From Caldifarciminota bacterium (GTDB taxonomy: Bacteria; Hydrothermota; Tepidihabitantia; Tepidihabitantales; JAOUPE01), in NCBI GenBank assembly GCA_029880025.1, contig JAOUPE010000026.1:1-11329 (forward strand): 11,329 bases of DNA. Direction: 5' to 3'. The notes beneath the pieces were generated by a model that had not been told where the DNA came from, did not search any database, and saw nothing but the letters and a program-made list of their open reading frames with translations. The position numbers and the translations under genes are program-made. The stretch's first letter is position 1; every line of letters begins with the position of its first letter. Positions 6,423 through 11,329 of this stretch are shown here, one piece after another.

Positions 6423-6539
6423 TTATCCTTGACGTTGTTTATGCTTGGGGTCACGTTTACAGATGACCATGACAACGCCGTGTCGTTTCACAATCTTGCA
6501 GTGCATGCATCTTTTCTTAACCGATGGTTTTACTTTCAC
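6423..6539 (-). CDS. rpmJ: Ribosomal protein bL36
   Basis: This short gene encodes 38 residues, beginning KVKPSVKKRCMHCKIV after the start. It is the smallest protein of the large ribosomal subunit. Zinc-ribbon ligands Cys11, Cys14, Cys27 and His33 are all present, so this is the zinc-binding form. The start codon is GTG (6539-6537) with AAGGAGGT six bases upstream (complement of 6546-6553); the only nearby ATG is out of frame and stops almost at once. It follows infA by 21 bases, the standard order in bacteria, but the expected next gene rpsM is absent and the block ends here, facing the terminator of the convergent lipoprotein gene. Confidence 0.95.
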   Translation of the reverse strand: MKVKPSVKKRCMHCKIVKRHGVVMVICKRDPKHKQRQG

Positions 6540-6560
6540 TCTTTTACCTCCTTCATAATT

Positions 6561-6779
6561 TTATTTGAATCGGTAAATAATTCTGCCCCGATTCAGGTCA
6601 TAAGGTGAAAATTCCACAGTTACGCGGTCGCCCGGCAGAATTCGAATAAAATTCATCCGCATTTTACCCGAAATATGGGCTAATACCCGATGACCATTTT
6701 CTAATTCGACCCGGAACATAGCATTTGGCAAAGACTCAACGATTGTCCCTTCTAATTGAATCGTATCCTTCTTTTTCAT
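6561..6779 (-). CDS. infA: Translation initiation factor IF-1
   Basis: The 72-residue protein is the usual length for IF-1 and is a single S1-type OB-fold domain. Recognisable family words are LEGTIVESLPNAMFRVELENG (about 9-29), VLAHISGKMRMNFIRILPGDRV and the C-terminal DLNRGRIIYR. IF-1 binds the A site of the 30S subunit during initiation. It lies in the adk-map-infA-rpmJ order on the minus strand. The map-infA gap, normally short, is stretched to 119 bases because the second 83-bp element sits in it. There is no Shine-Dalgarno site before the ATG, although rpmJ next door has a perfect one. The start is supported by the length and the usual lysine-rich N-terminus. Confidence 0.96.
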   Translation of the reverse strand: MKKKDTIQLEGTIVESLPNAMFRVELENGHRVLAHISGKMRMNFIRILPGDRVTVEFSPYDLNRGRIIYRFK

Positions 6780-6796
6780 TATTTTAAATTAAACAC

Positions 6797-6879
6797 CCCA
6801 GCACTTATTGATATGAATATTATATCTCCATTATATCTTTTATATTTAAAACCTTACCCTTGTGTCAATAAGTGCTGGG
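6797..6879 (-). repeat. 83-bp MITE-like element, copy 2 (inverted relative to copy 1)
   Basis: The reverse complement of this stretch matches 1269-1351 at 82 of 83 positions, and the flanks share no clear similarity, so the element ends are sharply defined by the CCCAGCACTTATTGA terminal repeats. It lies between map and infA, within what should be one transcription unit. Because it is near-perfectly self-complementary at its ends, it would form a hairpin in the adk-map-infA-rpmJ message. No target-site duplication is obvious. Confidence 0.85.
6839..6868 (-). promoter_or_regulatory. Promoter-like core inside repeat copy 2, aimed at infA-rpmJ
   Basis: On the minus strand TTGACA (complement of 6863-6868), an 18-base spacer and TATAAA (complement of 6839-6844) would start transcription near 6832, giving infA a leader of about 50 bases. 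The first box lies partly in the terminal inverted repeat. The same core in copy 1 reads TATGAA. Promoter activity is an inference from the boxes only. Confidence 0.4.
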
Positions 6880-6898
6880 TTCATTCTCATTATTAAAT

Positions 6899-7651
6899 CT
6901 AGTCAATTCTCGTTAAAATTTCTGGTTCGGATTCGGTTACAAGTACTGTATGCTCAAAATGAGCCGAGGGTTTTCCATCTTTGGTTCTAACCGTCCAGCC
7001 ATTCTTCTCAGTCCATACTTCATAACTCCCTAAATTCACCATTGGCTCGATTGCCAAGGTCATCCCTGGTACTAACTTTACACCTTTACCCGGCTTACCA
7101 AAATTTGGGATTGAAGGTTCTTCATGTAACTGAAGTCCAACCCCATGACCACTTAGTTCACGAATCACCGAAAAACCATGCTCTTCAACATAATTTTGGA
7201 TTGCCCAGGAAATATCTGATACGTGATTAAAAGCCCGGGCTTGATTTACACCGATATCTAAAGCTCTCGCGGCTACTGCCATTAAATTCTCCAATCTCTG
7301 GTTAATCTTGCCAACCCGAAAACTTTTTGCGCCGTCCGCATATAGTCCATCCTTATAGACACCGACGTCAATTTTAACAATCTCGCCATTTAAGAGCCTG
7401 CGACCATTTGGAATACCATGCACCACTTCGTCATTGACACTGATACACACCGCACCAGGAAAACCACGGTAACCAAGAAATGCCGGTTTTGCATTCTCGG
7501 CGGTGATAAATTTTACGCATAATTTCTCGAGTTCTTCCAGTGTCCTACCTTCAGTAATCTCGGATTCAATAAGCTTCAAAGTTTTGGCAACAATGCGACC
7601 GGCTTTTCGGATACCGGTAATCTCTTTTTCCGATTTGATAAAAATCGCCAT
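6899..7651 (-). CDS. map: Type I methionine aminopeptidase
   Basis: The 250-residue enzyme removes the N-terminal methionine from new proteins at the ribosome exit. All metal ligands of the pita-bread fold are in place: Asp95 (KIDVGV), Asp106 (YADGAKSF), His169 (GHGVG), Glu202 (AIEPM) and Glu233 (FEHTVLV). The substrate-contacting His78 (VVHGIPNGR) and His176 (LHEEP) are also present. There is no N-terminal extension, so it is the short bacterial type I form. The start lies six bases after the adk stop codon with a GAGGT ribosome-binding site overlapping that stop, so the two are very likely co-transcribed and translationally linked. Confidence 0.97.
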   Translation of the reverse strand: MAIFIKSEKEITGIRKAGRIVAKTLKLIESEITEGRTLEELEKLCVKFITAENAKPAFLGYRGFPGAVCISVNDEVVHGIPNGRRLLNGEIVKIDVGVYKDGLYADGAKSFRVGKINQRLENLMAVAARALDIGVNQARAFNHVSDISWAIQNYVEEHGFSVIRELSGHGVGLQLHEEPSIPNFGKPGKGVKLVPGMTLAIEPMVNLGSYEVWTEKNGWTVRTKDGKPSAHFEHTVLVTESEPEILTRID

Positions 7652-7657
7652 TAGACC

Positions 7658-8308
7658 TCAGGCTTCATAGACTATCTTCATAATTCGTTCGTGAACCAGG
7701 TCTTTACCAATTTCACCCGGAATCGTCCACAATTTATTGTGACTGCGGTAATAGGAAATCAACTCTTGAGTTTGCTGTTCATAGACCTGGTGTCTTTTCC
7801 TTATCGTTGGTTCTTGGTCATCGACTCTTTGATACAACTCTCCGTTACAAGCATCACAGATTCCTTCTTGTTTTGGATGTTTAAAGCTCAGATTATAGAT
7901 TGCGCCACAATTACGACAAACCCGACGGTCAGTAAGGCGTCGAATAATTTCGGCTAAGGCTAATTCAATAAAAATTGCACAGTCAACTTCTTTATGATTA
8001 TCGTTTAAGACTTCATCCAGACCTTGGGCTTGAACCATAGTTCGGGGAAATCCATCAAAAACTACCCCTTTATCCTGATTATGATTGATAAAATTCTTGG
8101 TAACTGCTAAAACTATCGGATCCGGGACAAGAGTTCCCTGTTTAACATATTCGTTCACTTTTTTACCGATTTCGGTTTGTTGAGCAATCTCGAAACGAAA
8201 CTGGTCGCCGGTAGAGAAATGAGCAAACCCGGTACGTTGACACAAGAGCTCGGCTTGAGTTCCTTTACCACTACCGGGTGGTCCGGATAGAACAATCATT
8301 CTTTTCAT
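7658..8308 (-). CDS. adk: Adenylate kinase, long form with zinc-binding LID
   Basis: The 216-residue enzyme catalyses ATP + AMP = 2 ADP. The P-loop is GPPGSGKGT (9-17). The AMP-binding region has FSTGDQFR (31-38) and VFDGFPRT (83-90). The LID domain is the long type with a Cys4 zinc site, Cys131, Cys134, Cys151 and Cys154 (CRNCG...CDAC), followed by RVDDQE (161-166). The GDQFR variant replaces the common GDMLR. The ATG is only nine bases from the -10 box of its promoter, so the message is nearly leaderless and there is no Shine-Dalgarno site. It heads adk-map-infA-rpmJ; secY, the usual upstream neighbour, is not there. Confidence 0.97.
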   Translation of the reverse strand: MKRMIVLSGPPGSGKGTQAELLCQRTGFAHFSTGDQFRFEIAQQTEIGKKVNEYVKQGTLVPDPIVLAVTKNFINHNQDKGVVFDGFPRTMVQAQGLDEVLNDNHKEVDCAIFIELALAEIIRRLTDRRVCRNCGAIYNLSFKHPKQEGICDACNGELYQRVDDQEPTIRKRHQVYEQQTQELISYYRSHNKLWTIPGEIGKDLVHERIMKIVYEA

Positions 8309-8570
8309 TTAAGAAGTAGTGTAACTGATTTTATTTGGGTGTCAACCCCGCACCTATCGTCTTTATAAACACAGATTGGCACCCGAATCGGGCGCTCATC
8401 TACTGCTTTATGTGTGTGCATCGGCGGCTTCATAATCGGCTCATTCTCCCCAAGTGCTTGAAGCACATCTCGGCACTGCCTCAGGTAGTTCACAGAGGCT
8501 TTGCCCCCTTTGTTTTAGTCTGAGTATCTTGGCTTTGGTCCGTAAAAATTGTGAGTTTGATGGGTGTGGG
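8309..8570. other. GC-rich spacer with a doubtful 62-codon frame upstream of adk
   Basis: This 262-base stretch between adk and the toroid gene looks more GC-rich than its surroundings (roughly half G+C by eye). On the minus strand a frame runs from GTG 8493 to a TGA at 8305, overlapping the adk ATG as ATGA, with AAAGGGGG about ten bases upstream. The predicted 62 residues match no family I recognise. The same frame stays open on the other side of a single TAA (8520-8518), encoding HNFYGPKPRYSD, so this could be a decayed gene remnant. Short hairpins such as CCCGA-A-TCGGG and GTGC-TTCAA-GCAC are also present. The adk promoter lies in its left end. Confidence 0.35.
8318..8345 (-). promoter_or_regulatory. 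Sigma-70 promoter for the adk-map-infA-rpmJ unit
   Basis: On the minus strand TTGACA (complement of 8340-8345), a 16-base spacer and TACACT (complement of 8318-8323) match ten of twelve consensus bases. Transcription would start near 8311, about three bases before the adk ATG at 8308, making the message essentially leaderless. Confidence 0.6.
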
Positions 8571-9455
8571 TTAAATCTTTATCCTTTGTCGCTTTAAGCC
8601 GTCTAAAACCAAAAAAGTATAAAATTCCTTGTTGTCTTTACCAAATGAACCATCGCGATTTTGAGAACGAATAATCCGGGGCAGTGACTTGGCAATTTGT
8701 TCGCGTGCCACCTTTAATTTGCTTAGCGCAATTATATTAAGGGTATGATAAAAAAATGGTATACCACGCCAGCCCCCGTTTCGGCTCTGAAGTTTTGCCA
8801 GGGTTTTTAATGCCTGTTGGGTTTGACTCGAGGCTCGCTTCAAAGGATGTGAGATATAAGCACGTAAAATATTATTCGAACAAGAAAGAGAACACCATTT
8901 ACCGTTACGCCGCTTTATTACATTATCCAATGTCTTAAATGCCTGTAATACCCGTTCATCCTTTTGTTTGGTAAAGATTCCAGCAAAATACAAAGCAGCG
9001 GCAGTCTTGACAAAACCAGCACAACCGCGATTGAAAAATAAATCTTTTCGATGATAAATTTGATGGGTATCCTCCCGGTTCATCCGAAAGAATAACCCGT
9101 CATATCTTGCACCATCACCGGACCGACAACGCATTATCTCGTGTTCTTTTTCTAAAAGCCAATCAACCGCTTTCTTGGTTCTGCCGTTAAACTTCGGTGC
9201 CAGCAGTGCAATCAAATGCAGATTCTGAATCGTATCAACTACCGAATTGTTCCAACTGCCATTCGGACTCTGGGCTTCGATGAGTTTGGTCACAATCAGG
9301 TCGCCTTCAACCCTAGAACTTTCAGTTTCCTCACCCAACCACTTGCGTCGGGCATAAATTGCATAAGGGGTTGAACTATTCTTAAAGATTTGATAAGGGT
9401 CGTAACGCAGGGGTAATTTTGACTCCCGGTTTGGCAATTGTTTTTTAGCCGGCAT
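8571..9455 (-). CDS. Terpenoid-cyclase/prenyltransferase-like alpha-toroid protein
   Basis: The 294-residue protein carries QW-like repeats of the squalene cyclase/protein prenyltransferase alpha-alpha toroid fold: QSPNGSW (62-68), a diverged RRNGKW (182-187), QSRNGGW (223-229) and QNRDGSF (265-271), each in a helix-turn-helix setting. It lacks a recognisable DxDD or DCTAE cyclase acid motif and is far shorter than a full squalene-hopene cyclase, so catalysis cannot be claimed. C188 and C192 form a CxxxC pair in CSLSC. There is no signal peptide or membrane segment, and the N-terminus is basic (AKKQ...NRESK). GGAGGGG (complement of 9463-9469) lies seven bases before ATG 9455. It appears to be a single-gene unit with its own promoter. 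Small toroid proteins like this occur in many uncultivated bacteria without assigned function. Confidence 0.75.
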   Translation of the reverse strand: MPAKKQLPNRESKLPLRYDPYQIFKNSSTPYAIYARRKWLGEETESSRVEGDLIVTKLIEAQSPNGSWNNSVVDTIQNLHLIALLAPKFNGRTKKAVDWLLEKEHEIMRCRSGDGARYDGLFFRMNREDTHQIYHRKDLFFNRGCAGFVKTAAALYFAGIFTKQKDERVLQAFKTLDNVIKRRNGKWCSLSCSNNILRAYISHPLKRASSQTQQALKTLAKLQSRNGGWRGIPFFYHTLNIIALSKLKVAREQIAKSLPRIIRSQNRDGSFGKDNKEFYTFLVLDGLKRQRIKI

Positions 9456-9504
9456 TAGAAAACCCCTCCATTTTTAATATGGTCAGATTGATGAAAACCA
9501 ATCG

Positions 9505-9532
9505 ATTATAAATTCTTCAAACTGGCTTCTAA
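9505..9532 (-). promoter_or_regulatory. Promoter for the alpha-toroid gene
   Basis: On the minus strand TTAGAA (complement of 9527-9532), a 16-base spacer and a perfect TATAAT (complement of 9505-9510) precede the gene. Transcription would begin near 9498, about 43 bases before the ATG, leaving room for the Shine-Dalgarno site at 9463-9469. The remainder of the gap to 9644 is AT-rich with a weak CATAC/GTATG hairpin near 9617-9632. Confidence 0.5.
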
Positions 9533-9644
9533 TAATTGCTTCACTTATCATTTTACAATAATACCAAAAAAAACGAAAAAAGCAATAGTTTTTGTAAGCA
9601 TAATCAAACCAGTATCATACATCTACGGGTATGACTACAAATTA

Positions 9645-10355
9645 TTAATTTTGTGTCTCTTTCGGTTGTTTTTCTTCAGTTATAGGGGGCAGGGCAGATT
9701 TCGAATAACCAGAGTTATTGGTTGAACCAATCGAAGAAAATTCAATCAGGATTTGTTCAACATCATTTTCTATTTTTTTTACGACACCGATGTCCGGTGC
9801 CAACCAGTAATAGCTGGTTTCACTCTTTACCGAATCATTTTGCTGAAAATTCTGAACCAACATCATCTTATAGACATCTGAGAAATCACCAGCCGGGGTT
9901 GAGATGCTATCAATCGCCTCGACGCTTCCTTTAATCTGATGTTGGAAGATGATTGATTCACCCAGGACATCTATCGTATCGCAAAAATCCTCGCTCCAGG
10001 AATTACCCAAAATCAAGGGCAATTCAAAGTAAAGTCGATAATGCTGCTCCAGAATAAAATCAGAACCAGCCCGGTTTATCTTTTTCTCAAATAGTTTTTT
10101 AATTTCATTCTTTTCTTTTATCCAGTATTCCTCAAGAAAATCTCGATTGGTTAGCACACAATAATGACCATAAGCAAAGGTATCGCTAATTACTTGGACC
10201 ATACTCGTATCATTTCCTATTGTATAACGCCAGTACCAACCGGGTTCTAAAGGAAAGTAATCACTGGTGGCTCGCTGAAGAATCTTATCCTGACTGCAAT
10301 TCAGGGTCAAAAAAATTAAAAATAAGATAAATACTATAAATTTATTATAATTCAT
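9645..10355 (-). CDS. Putative lipoprotein of unknown function
   Basis: The 236-residue product begins MNYNKFIVFILFLIFLTLNC, a signal peptide with a lipobox and lipidation Cys20. The mature part opens with DYFPLEPGWYWRYTIGND, a phrase seen in beta-rich lipoproteins of several uncultivated phyla, and contains GSVEAIDSISTPAGDF and YYWLAPDIGVVKK, which suggest a repeated beta-sheet fold. The tail after about 205 is low-complexity and charged (PPITEEKQPKETQ). I do not recognise a named family. ATG 10355 is preferred over the TTG two codons upstream. It lies within the last codons of the preceding gene (11-base overlap), so the two are co-transcribed and probably translationally coupled. The only ribosome-binding candidate is a weak GAGAG. 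Confidence 0.75.
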   Translation of the reverse strand: MNYNKFIVFILFLIFLTLNCSQDKILQRATSDYFPLEPGWYWRYTIGNDTSMVQVISDTFAYGHYCVLTNRDFLEEYWIKEKNEIKKLFEKKINRAGSDFILEQHYRLYFELPLILGNSWSEDFCDTIDVLGESIIFQHQIKGSVEAIDSISTPAGDFSDVYKMMLVQNFQQNDSVKSETSYYWLAPDIGVVKKIENDVEQILIEFSSIGSTNNSGYSKSALPPITEEKQPKETQN

Positions 10356-10860
10356 ACCCAACTGTTACTCTCATTGATAATAGATAAGCTGAATTTTCGA
10401 TTTTTAAAAAACCGCCTTTTGCCTCAAACAGACTTTTAACAAAAAATCCAATGCCAAACTTGACCCGTTTGACACTTTCTAAAAACCCTAAGCCAATGTC
10501 AGCCCCTTGAACCATTCCTTTTTCCTCAAGACTTTGTAATTTCCTTTTAAGCCAGATATTACTGAATCCTAAATAGACTGGTAATGACCAGTTATTACGA
10601 CTAAAGACCGAGCGGCAATATTCTACAGAAATTTGGTCGAGTTGTAAGTTATAGGTGGGTTGTCCAGCTCCTTCCAAACGGCAATTTTCATAACTTAAGA
10701 TGAATCGATTATTACCAAATCCCTTTGCTAGATAGACCGACCCCAATGCACCGGCAGTAAAATAACGCTCCATATTGCCGATTGGTGTATTCGCTCCAAT
10801 CCTTGCGCCAACCTCAATCAAATTAAAAGAGAGTACCGAGACAAAGATTAATGATATCAT
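10345..10860 (-). CDS. Probable outer-membrane beta-barrel protein
   Basis: The 171-residue product has an N-terminal hydrophobic export signal (MISLIFVSVLSFNLIEVGA), then alternating glycine- and aromatic-rich strands (ARIGANTPIG, FTAGALGSVYLAKGFG, LPVYLGFSNIWLK, GADIGLGFLES, KFGIGFFVK, YLLSMRVTVGYEL) of the kind found in small beta-barrels. The family is not recognised. The start is ambiguous. TTG 10899 would add 13 residues with a basic stretch (RNRLKLASK) that makes a better signal-peptide n-region. However, that TTG is itself the first three bases of a TTGACA box whose -10 (TAAAAT) sits 11 bases before ATG 10860, and it has no Shine-Dalgarno site. I therefore list the ATG. The lipoprotein gene overlaps its 3' end, suggesting a two-gene envelope unit. 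Confidence 0.65.
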   Translation of the reverse strand: MISLIFVSVLSFNLIEVGARIGANTPIGNMERYFTAGALGSVYLAKGFGNNRFILSYENCRLEGAGQPTYNLQLDQISVEYCRSVFSRNNWSLPVYLGFSNIWLKRKLQSLEEKGMVQGADIGLGFLESVKRVKFGIGFFVKSLFEAKGGFLKIENSAYLLSMRVTVGYEL

Positions 10861-10871
10861 TTTAGAGGCTA

Positions 10872-10899
10872 ATTTTAATCGATTCCTAAGAATTGTCAA
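10872..10899 (-). promoter_or_regulatory. Promoter for the outer-membrane protein/lipoprotein pair
   Basis: On the minus strand TTGACA (complement of 10894-10899), a 16-base spacer and TAAAAT (complement of 10872-10877) match 11 of 12 consensus bases. Transcription would start near 10865, about five bases before ATG 10860. If this promoter is real, the longer TTG-initiated reading cannot be made from its transcript. Confidence 0.6.
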
Positions 10900-11213
10900 G
10901 GGATAAATTTAGCTTAAAATAGTTTTCTCTAAGTAAAAATCTAAGTTATAACTTCATCCCTCTGATTCATTTTGTAGCGGTCGCATTTATGCGACAATGA
11001 TTGTTCTGGGTTGGAATTGTTATCTTTAATATCCATTGTGTAATTCATCCTTTTTTAACCATTTCCTTAGTAAAAACAAACATAAACAATCCTTTAGATA
11101 TATTACTTTTAAGTAATACTTTTTTAAAGCCAAATTTTCTTCTAAGTCGTCTTTCGTCAATCGCTTATCGTATTTTCGTCAATGGGAGGGGGTACCGCCT
11201 AGGGGGTGGTCTC
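10900..11213. other. Gene-poor intergenic stretch
   Basis: No convincing gene is found in these 314 bases. The longest tidy minus-strand frame near here is 35 codons (ATG about 11047) and runs through the GTCGCAT palindrome, so it is not credible. A perfect palindrome ATTACTTTTAAGTAAT lies near 11101-11116, followed by a T-run on the plus strand. TTTCGTCAAT occurs twice, about 23 bases apart near 11151-11183. The right end becomes G-rich around the stop codon of the last gene. Confidence 0.6.
10980..10995. repeat. 16-bp palindrome, possible remnant of an interspersed repeat
   Basis: GTCGCAT-TT-ATGCGAC is a perfect inverted repeat with a two-base centre, preceded by TTTTGTAGCG at 10970-10979. 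The GTAG plus GC-rich palindrome arrangement resembles interspersed intergenic repeats with a GTAGGGGC start that I recall from genomes of several phyla. That likeness is from memory and only one copy occurs here. Confidence 0.5.
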
Positions 11214-11329
11214 CTAAGTGGCTTCGGGAGTAGCCTCGGAAGCAGACTCGGGAACCGACTCCGGAGCAGACTCGGAATCAGACTCAGGAACCGACTCAGG
11301 GGCAGACTCGGAGACAGACTCAGGAATTG
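11214..11329 (-). CDS. C-terminal tail of a repeat-rich protein (gene enters from the right edge)
   Basis: The minus strand is open from the window edge to a TAG at 11216-11214, giving 37 residues made almost wholly of four-residue units of the form (P/S)-E-(S/A)-X: PESV, SESA, PESD, SEAT, PEAT. This would be an acidic, disordered, proline-glutamate-serine tail such as linkers or C-terminal extensions of secreted or low-complexity proteins. The main domain is outside the window. The plus strand is also open across the same bases (serine-aspartate-glycine units), and the two frames share codon third positions, so synonymous change cannot tell them apart. The minus strand is preferred because the plus frame would have to start at GTG 11218 directly after a stop, with no ribosome-binding site. 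Confidence 0.5.
   Translation of the reverse strand, partial: IPESVSESAPESVPESDSESAPESVPESASEATPEAT
11217..11329. repeat. 12-bp tandem repeat, about nine units
   Basis: Units of twelve bases related to AGACTCGGGAAC repeat from about 11217 to the window edge with frequent single-base changes but no change of phase, preserving a four-codon period on both strands. The tract is clearly richer in G and C than the intergenic DNA to its left. Such tracts change length easily by slippage, so copy number may vary between strains or be misassembled. Confidence 0.8.

Noticed and set aside
8335..8523. Plus-strand 62-codon frame in the GC-rich spacer
   Set aside because: No ribosome-binding site or recognisable motif; it begins inside the adk promoter on the opposite strand.
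8756..8938. Plus-strand frame within the alpha-toroid gene
   Set aside because: Antisense to a gene with repeated QW-like motifs; a shadow frame.
10942..11049. 35-codon minus-strand frame upstream of the outer-membrane protein
   Set aside because: It reads through the GTCGCAT palindrome and has no similarity to known small proteins; open length is expected by chance.
11217..11329. CRISPR array
   Set aside because: The period is 12 bp with degenerate units and no spacers; it is an in-frame coding tandem repeat.
1..11329. Defence or phage system
   Set aside because: No nuclease, toxin, phage structural, recombinase or transposase genes are visible; the gene content is housekeeping and cell-envelope.

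Overview
The window looks like a piece of a chromosome from an uncultivated Gram-negative bacterium with AT-leaning DNA. Three exported proteins (two lipoproteins with a lipobox and one probable outer-membrane protein) point to an outer membrane. Bacterial-type rpmJ and infA, Shine-Dalgarno sites of the AAGGAGGT type and TTGACA promoters point to Bacteria. The mix of a PKD/PQQ-propeller lipoprotein, a LonC-like protease, a stand-alone LigD-type phosphoesterase and PAC2 resembles candidate phyla such as WOR-3 or other FCB-like lineages. That placement is an impression, not a demonstrated assignment.

Layout. Positions 1-978 (minus) hold the start of a PAC2-family gene, cut by the window edge, preceded by a class I SAM methyltransferase gene. 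Positions 979-1455 are a divergent intergenic region. It carries a consensus promoter on each strand and a nested inverted-repeat cluster around an 83-bp MITE-like element. Positions 1456-4305 (plus) encode a LonC-like protease and a small LigD-type 3'-phosphoesterase. Positions 4306-6330 hold a promoter, a structured 5' leader, a large PKD plus 8-blade PQQ-like propeller lipoprotein and a strong intrinsic terminator.

Positions 6423-8308 (minus) are the translation/housekeeping block adk-map-infA-rpmJ. This is a fragment of the usual spc/alpha ribosomal-protein operon, here without secY or rpsM next to it. A second, almost identical copy of the 83-bp element, in opposite orientation, sits between map and infA. 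Positions 8309-8570 are an odd, more GC-rich spacer. Positions 8571-10899 (minus) hold a terpenoid-cyclase-like alpha-toroid protein of unknown role and an overlapping pair encoding a probable outer-membrane protein and a lipoprotein. Positions 10900-11213 are gene-poor, and positions 11214-11329 are the C-terminal tail of a gene with a 12-bp (four-residue) tandem repeat.

Three observations recur. First, several promoters have a near-perfect TTGACA box so close to the start codon that the mRNA leader would be only a few bases (adk, the methyltransferase and possibly the outer-membrane protein). Other genes have full Shine-Dalgarno sites. Second, the two 83-bp repeats both point a TTGACA/TATRAA promoter-like core at the following gene (lon-like and infA), and their only difference lies in the -10-like hexamer. 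Third, the lipoprotein leader can be drawn with mutually exclusive pairings that would hide or free its ribosome-binding site. I see no CRISPR array, tRNA, rRNA, transposase gene or defence system in this window.
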